Shown here piece after piece: positions 10,924 to 14,440 of a DNA stretch of 14,440 nucleotides; the stretch's first letter is position 1, and each line of letters begins with the position of its first letter. Below the pieces are notes generated by a model. The model made no database searches, was not told the DNA's origin, and saw nothing but the letters and a program-made list of their open reading frames with translations. The position numbers and the translations under genes are program-made. The stretch lies in contig DHDL01000022.1 in NCBI GenBank assembly GCA_002399345.1, positions 1-14,440 on the forward strand. The letters run 5' to 3'. The stretch is from Thermoanaerobacterales bacterium UBA4877. GTDB lineage: Bacteria > Bacillota > Thermoanaerobacteria > Thermoanaerobacterales > UBA4877.

Positions 10924-11292
10924 CTACTTTATCTCTACTGTAGCTCCAACCTCAGCAAACTTAGCCTTCATATCTTCTGCTTCCTGCTTACTTACGCCCT
11001 CTTTAACCGGCTTAGGGGCATTGTCTACCAGGTCCTTTGCGTCCTTCAGTCCAAGACTTGTGAACTCTCTTACAGTCTTTATAACCTTTATCTTCTGGTC
11101 GCCGATCTCCTTTAAAACAACGTCAAATTCTGTCTTCTCAGCCTGCTCAGGTGCCGCTGCTGCTGCCGGTGCCGCTGCTGCTACCGGTGCCGCTGCCGAT
11201 ACACCGAACTCATCCTCCAGTGCTTTAACTAAATCAGATAGTTCCATAACAGTCATGTTCTTTATAGCTTCAATTATTTCTTCTTTACTCAT
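10924..11292 (-). CDS. rplL: Large ribosomal subunit protein L7/L12
   Basis: L12 dimers form the flexible stalk that recruits translation GTPases such as EF-G and EF-Tu. The 122-residue product is standard length. The N-terminal dimerisation domain (about 1-30, [20 protein letters not shown]) is followed by an Ala-rich hinge (33-50) and the C-terminal factor-binding domain (about 53-122) with [10 protein letters not shown] and [19 protein letters not shown]. It starts with ATG after AAGGAGG and lies 25 bases downstream of rplJ, its binding partner. A terminator follows, so rplJL form a compact unit. Confidence 0.98.
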   Translation of the reverse strand: MSKEEIIEAIKNMTVMELSDLVKALEDEFGVSAAAPVAAAAPAAAAAPEQAEKTEFDVVLKEIGDQKIKVIKTVREFTSLGLKDAKDLVDNAPKPVKEGVSKQEAEDMKAKFAEVGATVEIK

Positions 11293-11317
11293 TATATTTA
11301 TTCCTCCTTAAATTTTA

Positions 11318-11842
11318 TTAAGCTTCCTTTGTATTCTCAACTGCGTTAAGCGCATAAAGAAGTTTTGTAATAATACCTGAAAGTGAACAAGCAAGTCCGG
11401 ATATCGGAGCCTGCATCTCTCTGGCCAGCATTGATAGCAGCTCGTCCCTCGGCGGAAGTTTAGCCAAAGCCTCTAATTCATCCGCGCCTAATATCTTACC
11501 CTCAACTAAGCCGCCCTTAATCTTAATCTCTTCATGATCCTCGGCAAAATCCGATAATACCTTAACGGGAGATACTGGATCTTCAAAACCAAAGACAGCT
11601 GCTGTCGGTCCTGTAAGCATCTTGTCAAGGTCCTCATGTCCTGATTCTTTTGCAGCCAGAATGGCAAGCGTATCTTTTATTATTGCATACTTGGACCCTG
11701 TTTCTCTTACTTTCTTTCTTAAATCAGTCTCATCCTTAACCGCCAGGCCTCTATAGTCCGTCAATACAATACTCTGGGCTTCAGAAAAATCGTCCTTCAA
11801 TTTCTCTATAATCTCTGATTTCTGTTCACGTGTTTTACTCAA
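11318..11842 (-). CDS. rplJ: Large ribosomal subunit protein L10
   Basis: L10 anchors L7/L12 dimers to 23S rRNA at the stalk base. The 174-residue product fits Firmicutes. The N-terminal RNA-binding domain shows the family segments SIVLTDYRGL (25-34) and YAIIKDTLAILA (52-63), and the C-terminal helix (about 142-174) is where L12 dimers bind. The start is TTG at 11842, 9 bases after GGGGAGG; the protein then reads MSKTREQKSEIIEKLK, as expected. The gene has its own promoter and an L10 leader, and L10 bound to L12 is the known repressor of such leaders. Confidence 0.97.
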   Translation of the reverse strand: MSKTREQKSEIIEKLKDDFSEAQSIVLTDYRGLAVKDETDLRKKVRETGSKYAIIKDTLAILAAKESGHEDLDKMLTGPTAAVFGFEDPVSPVKVLSDFAEDHEEIKIKGGLVEGKILGADELEALAKLPPRDELLSMLAREMQAPISGLACSLSGIITKLLYALNAVENTKEA

Positions 11843-11872
11843 GTCGTCTCACCTCCCCAAAGTCAAATATAT

Positions 11873-11960
11873 AAAAAAGCCTTCCGCAGACGTGGAAAGC
11901 TTTTAGTATCAGCTTCACCTGGGTAGGATTTATGGCAACACCACCTACTGTCTACGGTTA
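11873..11960 (-). ncRNA. Ribosomal protein L10 leader with attenuator hairpin
   Basis: The transcript upstream of rplJ contains AACCGTAGACAGTAGGTGG (11959-11941), then ATCCTACCCAGGTGAAG further on, the hallmark sequences of the L10 leader family in Firmicutes. It ends in GCTTTCC (11900-11894), a short loop and GGAAGGC (11885-11879), followed by six T bases (11878-11873), an intrinsic terminator 30 bases before the rplJ start. In Bacillus, binding of the L10-L12 complex to this leader favours termination. The same attenuation is inferred here from the matching layout. Confidence 0.9.
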
Positions 11961-11990
11961 ACTATTATAATATTAACTTGACAAATAATT

Positions 11991-12019
11991 ATTTTATTAC
12001 AAAACTACTATTTTGTCAA
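11991..12019 (-). promoter_or_regulatory. Promoter for rplJ-rplL
   Basis: The minus strand has a perfect TTGACA (12019-12014), a 17-base spacer and TAAAAT (11996-11991), just downstream of the rplA stop. The predicted start is near 11984, about 25 bases before the L10 leader core. A second -10-like TATAAT is at 11969-11964 but lacks a matching -35. I see no T-tailed terminator after rplA, so read-through from the rplKA unit is also possible. Confidence 0.8.
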
Positions 12020-12025
12020 TTGCTT

Positions 12026-12721
12026 TTATGCAGCCCTCTGTGGTGAAACCTTCACGCCAGGTCCCATAGTCGAGGAAAGCACGATGTTTTTAATATACTG
12101 TCCCTTAGTCACCGCAGGTTTAGCCTTCATGATTGCATCCATGATAACCTTGTAATTTTCCAGAAGTTTATCATTGCCAAAAGACTTTTTCCCGATGGGT
12201 ACATGAATAATAGCGGTTTTATCAACCCTGTACTCGATCTTACCTGCCTTAACCTCATTTACGGCTTTGCCGACATCAAAGGTTACCGTACCGGATTTTG
12301 GGTTAGGCATTAAACCCTTAGGGCCTAAAATCCTTCCCAGTCTGCCCACCTTGCTCATCATATCGGGGGTAGCAACTATAACATCATAATCAAACCAATT
12401 CTCTTTCTCTATCTTTTCAAGCATTTCCTCAGCGCCGACATAATCAGCACCGGCATCCTCTGCCTCTCTGGCCTTATCACCTTTTGCAAGCACCAGCACC
12501 TTCTCGCTTTTACCTGTTCCATTAGGAAGTATTACAGTACCGCGTACCTGCTGATCTGCGTGTCTGGGATCGACGCCCAGCCTTATAGCCAGGTCTATGG
12601 TTTCATCAAATTTAGCCTTGGCAGTCTTTAAAACCAATTCGATTGCCTCTTTATCATCATAAACCTTTGTCTTATCATATTCAGACAAACTTTGAAGATA
12701 ATTTTTACCTCTCTTTGCCAT
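12026..12721 (-). CDS. rplA: Large ribosomal subunit protein L1
   Basis: L1 forms the mobile stalk by the E site of the large subunit and, when free, represses its own mRNA in many bacteria. The 231-residue product is standard length. Typical segments are [20 protein letters not shown] (about 44-63), the LPNGTGK turn (65-71), [21 protein letters not shown] spread over about 127-147 and the C-terminal [10 protein letters not shown]. It starts with ATG after AAGGAGG. The 54-base gap after rplK carries a likely L1 target hairpin ending three bases before this ribosome binding site. Confidence 0.98.
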   Translation of the reverse strand: MAKRGKNYLQSLSEYDKTKVYDDKEAIELVLKTAKAKFDETIDLAIRLGVDPRHADQQVRGTVILPNGTGKSEKVLVLAKGDKAREAEDAGADYVGAEEMLEKIEKENWFDYDVIVATPDMMSKVGRLGRILGPKGLMPNPKSGTVTFDVGKAVNEVKAGKIEYRVDKTAIIHVPIGKKSFGNDKLLENYKVIMDAIMKAKPAVTKGQYIKNIVLSSTMGPGVKVSPQRAA

Positions 12722-12736
12722 GTTTATCCTCCTTGT

Positions 12737-12763
12737 GTGGTATTATCGGGAAACCCCTCCCAC
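12737..12763 (-). promoter_or_regulatory. Probable L1-binding autoregulatory RNA hairpin
   Basis: The minus-strand RNA opens with GTGGGAG (12763-12757) and closes with GATAATACCAC (12747-12737). GTGG pairs with CCAC, and an inner GGG pairs with CCC around a GTTT loop, with an asymmetric internal loop (GA opposite GATAATA). The same GUGGGAG and GA...AAUACCAC pieces flank the L1-stalk helices in 23S rRNA. Only two bases separate the closing CCAC from the AAGGAGG of rplA, so bound L1 would block translation start. The motif is seen; L1 binding is inferred from known L1 autoregulation. Confidence 0.75.
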
Positions 12764-12775
12764 TTAATGCTTATC

Positions 12776-13201
12776 TTAGTCTACAACTTCTATACCCATA
12801 CTTCTAGCTGTTCCTGCTACTATTCTCATTGCACCCTCAGTATTTGCCGCATTGAGATCGGGCATTTTTATTTCGGCTATCTCCTTCACCTTGTCCCATG
12901 TAACCTTGGCAACCTTATTGGTATTGGGTTCAGGAGAACCGCTGTCTATCCCAGCTGCTTTTTTAAGTAAAACGGAAGCAGGCGGAGTCTTTGTAATAAA
13001 TGAGAATGATCTATCTGCATAAACAGTAAGCACAACAGGTATAATCATACCGGCCTGGCCTTTCGTTCTCTCATTAAACTCCTTGCAAAAACCCATTATA
13101 TTAACACCATGCTGACCTAGCGCCGGGCCCACAGGCTGAGCCGGTGTAGCTTTACCAGCAGGTATCTGCAGCTTAACAATAGCTGTTACCTTCTTAGCCA
13201 T
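12776..13201 (-). CDS. rplK: Large ribosomal subunit protein L11
   Basis: L11 binds the GTPase-associated region of 23S rRNA together with L10 and is the site of thiostrepton action and RelA activation. The 141-residue product is standard. The N-terminal domain shows [20 protein letters not shown] and the [14 protein letters not shown] block; Pro23 and Pro26, linked to thiostrepton sensitivity, are conserved, while the neighbouring position 22 is Gln (Pro in E. coli and Bacillus). The C-terminal rRNA-binding domain includes [16 protein letters not shown] and ends [12 protein letters not shown]. It starts with ATG after a perfect TAAGGAGGTG site, 28 bases after nusG, the usual order. Confidence 0.98.
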   Translation of the reverse strand: MAKKVTAIVKLQIPAGKATPAQPVGPALGQHGVNIMGFCKEFNERTKGQAGMIIPVVLTVYADRSFSFITKTPPASVLLKKAAGIDSGSPEPNTNKVAKVTWDKVKEIAEIKMPDLNAANTEGAMRIVAGTARSMGIEVVD

Positions 13202-13229
13202 CAGTTAGCACCTCCTTAACAATATGTCT

Positions 13230-13769
13230 TTATATCTTCTGCACTTGTACAAAGTCCAGTTCTACAGGTGTGGCTCTGCCAAACATAGAGACCAAAACCT
13301 TTATCTTTTGCTTGTCCATTTCGATCTCTTCTATCTTGCCTATAAAGTTAGCTAAAGGCCCGTCAGTCACCCTGACGTTGTCACCGACGGCAAAATCCAC
13401 AGTTGTTGAAGTTTCCTTAATACCCAGTGACTTTATTTCCGCATCAGTCAGTGGAACAGGTTTTGAACCTGGACCTACAAATCCAGTCACACCGCGTGTA
13501 TTCCTGACGATATACCAGGAATCGTCGCTCATTTTCATCTTTATTAATACATATCCGGGAAAAATCTTATGCTTAACAGCCTTCTTTTTCCCGTCTTTAA
13601 CTTCAATAACCTCTTCTTCAGGTACTAATATATCGTATACTATATTCTGCAGACCCCTGTTTTCTACTTTCTTTTCAAGGTCGGTTTTAACCTTGTTTTC
13701 GTACCCGGAGTAGGTATGTACAACATACCAACGAGGATTATCAACATCGACTATATCCAAAAATGACAT
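13230..13769 (-). CDS. nusG: Transcription elongation/pausing factor NusG
   Basis: NusG binds RNA polymerase over the cleft and affects pausing, Rho termination and coupling to ribosomes. The 179-residue product has the N-terminal NGN domain (about 12-110, beginning WYVVHTYSGYENKVK, with FPGYVLIKM and RNTRGVTGFVG) and a C-terminal KOW domain (about 126-179, with VGDNVRVTDGPLANFIGKI and VSMFGRATPVELDF). The ATG is preceded by a rather loose AAGGATGGGG site at 7-14 bases. It lies 16 bases after secE, the near-universal pairing, and upstream of rplK. Confidence 0.98.
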   Translation of the reverse strand: MSFLDIVDVDNPRWYVVHTYSGYENKVKTDLEKKVENRGLQNIVYDILVPEEEVIEVKDGKKKAVKHKIFPGYVLIKMKMSDDSWYIVRNTRGVTGFVGPGSKPVPLTDAEIKSLGIKETSTTVDFAVGDNVRVTDGPLANFIGKIEEIEMDKQKIKVLVSMFGRATPVELDFVQVQKI

Positions 13770-13785
13770 AAGTAAACCCCATCCT

Positions 13786-13983
13786 TTATAAACTCAGTAT
13801 CCAGGATAAGAGCGAAGAGAGCACAGAATCCGCTAAAAATATAGCTAATCCTAAAACTGCTATAATTGCTATAACTCCTACCGTATATGTCCTGACTGTC
13901 GATTTGCTGGGCCAGGTAACCTTACGCAGTTCGGCTCTTACATCATGGAAAAAATTACCTATAGACTTTATTCCTCCAGCCAT
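13786..13983 (-). CDS. secE: Preprotein translocase subunit SecE
   Basis: SecE clamps SecY in the membrane protein-export channel. The 65-residue product is the short, single-span form of Gram-positive bacteria. The cytoplasmic amphipathic helix and hinge carry the family signature FHDVRAELRKVTWPSKSTV (12-30), followed by one membrane segment of about 33-60 (TYTVGVIAIIAVLGLAIFLA onward). The ATG is at 13983 with a GAGGATGTG site upstream at somewhat long spacing (about 13 bases). It is 23 bases after rpmG and 16 before nusG. Confidence 0.96.
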   Translation of the reverse strand: MAGGIKSIGNFFHDVRAELRKVTWPSKSTVRTYTVGVIAIIAVLGLAIFLADSVLSSLLSWILSL

Positions 13984-14006
13984 AAAGTATTCACATCCTC
14001 ATAAAA

Positions 14007-14159
14007 CTATTTTGTTTCTTTGTGTAAAGTATGATGTTTACAAAATCTGCAGTATTTTCTTAATTCCATTCTATCAGAATGCGTTCTTTTATTCTTTGTA
14101 GTATTATAATTTCTCTGGTGACATTCTGTACATTCCAGAGTAACCTTTACTCTAGACAT
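14007..14159 (-). CDS. rpmG: Large ribosomal subunit protein L33, zinc-binding form
   Basis: The 50-residue product starts [20 protein letters not shown] and ends [10 protein letters not shown]33 is a small protein near the E site of the large subunit. The two CxxC pairs (C10, C13 and C37, C40) are intact, so this is the zinc-containing form. The ATG at 14159 follows a strong AGGTGGAGGTG site. L33 directly before secE-nusG is the common Firmicutes arrangement. It is the first gene of the unit; a promoter lies about 93 bases upstream. Confidence 0.95.
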   Translation of the reverse strand: MSRVKVTLECTECHQRNYNTTKNKRTHSDRMELRKYCRFCKHHTLHKETK

Positions 14160-14251
14160 TACGACACCTCCACCTAAATAAAATCACTAAAAATTATTAG
14201 ATATATTCAGCATTAAGGGCGGATTCCCTATCTTTACACCATTACTCATTA

Positions 14252-14280
14252 AATTTACCATAAAAAAATTTTATTGTCAA
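14252..14280 (-). promoter_or_regulatory. Promoter for rpmG-secE-nusG-rplK-rplA
   Basis: The minus strand has a perfect TTGACA (14280-14275), a 17-base AT-rich spacer ending TGG, and TAAATT (14257-14252). The TG one base before the -10 makes it an extended -10 promoter. The predicted start is near 14245, giving an untranslated leader of about 86 bases with no structure I recognise. Confidence 0.7.
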
Positions 14281-14354
14281 TAAAACTTTGATTTTAAGAT
14301 TGACTTAACAGTAAACTCTCTTTATCTCTTAATCCGGGATACAAGTATAATATA

Positions 14355-14381
14355 TAAAAGGAGATCAGTAAACTGATCCCC
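14355..14381 (-). terminator. Intrinsic terminator of the upstream gene
   Basis: On the minus strand GGGGATCAG (14381-14373), loop TTTA and CTGATCTCC (14368-14360) form a 9-bp stem (one G-U pair), followed by TTTTATATATT. It separates whatever lies to the right of the window from the rpmG promoter. Between it and rpmG (14160-14354) I see only that promoter and its leader. Confidence 0.8.
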
Positions 14382-14418
14382 TTGCGTTGCGTTTTCCATA
14401 TATTTACTACAAATATTT

Positions 14419-14440
14419 TTATTCAGCTATACTACCGACA
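14419..14440 (-). CDS. Possible 3-prime end of an upstream gene
   Basis: One minus-strand frame at the edge reads V-G-S-I-A-E and stops at TAA (14421-14419), about 38 bases before the terminator, a normal distance for a gene end. The other two frames have stops within the last bases. Six residues are too few to identify it; in Bacillus the gene before rpmG is sigH, but nothing here proves that. Confidence 0.2.

Noticed and set aside
11964..11969. TATAAT as a second rplJ promoter
   Set aside because: No acceptable -35 lies at 16-18 bases upstream (ATAATT or similar), and its start would cut into the L10 leader. The promoter at 11991-12019 is better.
11978..12006. TTGACA on the plus strand as a divergent promoter
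   Set aside because: The expected -10 region (AAAACT) is poor and no plus-strand gene follows.
13270..13713. Plus-strand frame of 147 codons
   Set aside because: It lies wholly within nusG on the opposite strand, with hydrophobic/Ser-rich shadow composition.
14160..14354. A tRNA gene (some Firmicutes have tRNA-Trp near rpmG-secE)
   Set aside because: No cloverleaf, T-loop (GGTTCRA) or acceptor pairing was found on either strand.

Overview
The window is a housekeeping block of a low-GC, Gram-positive anaerobe type, most likely a member of the Clostridia. The reasons are the gene order rpmG-secE-nusG-rplK-rplA-rplJ-rplL-rpoB-rpoC-L7Ae-like-rpsL-rpsG-fusA-(tuf), the L7Ae/YbxF-type protein between rpoC and rpsL, a 124-residue S12, strong AGGAGG ribosome binding sites with some TTG/GTG starts, and a RpoB N-terminus ([12 protein letters not shown]) of clostridial type. 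I cannot name a genus. All genes are on the minus strand, so the transcription order runs from the right end of the window to the left.

Right end (14440 to about 11990): the tail of an unidentified upstream gene, its intrinsic terminator, then an extended -10 promoter that drives rpmG-secE-nusG-rplK-rplA. The rplK-rplA gap holds a compact stem-loop that closely resembles the ribosomal L1-stalk binding site in 23S rRNA, placed directly against the rplA ribosome binding site. This is a probable L1 autoregulation site.

Middle (12020 to 10860): rplJ-rplL has its own consensus-like promoter, a recognisable L10 leader RNA ending in an attenuator-type terminator, and a strong terminator after rplL. 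The unit makes the L10-L7/L12 stalk and is probably feedback-controlled by it.

Left two-thirds (10785 to 1): a TTGACT-N17-TAATAT promoter with an extended -10 starts the rpoB-rpoC-L7Ae-like-rpsL-rpsG-fusA-tuf transcript. No clear terminator occurs inside it. It carries RNA polymerase beta and beta-prime, a K-turn-binding protein, S12, S7, EF-G and, at the very edge, the first bases of what is probably EF-Tu. Two translation-level structures stand out: a 7-bp hairpin that buries the rpoC ribosome binding site and part of its TTG start codon, and an 11-bp perfect hairpin just before rpsL.

No mobile element, CRISPR array, tRNA, rRNA or novel enzyme system was found. The interest lies in the RNA control elements and in two natural residues at classical antibiotic-target positions: Arg at S12 position 88 (streptomycin) and Asn at the RpoB position equivalent to E. 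coli His526 (rifampicin). The long open frames on the plus strand are shadows of these genes.
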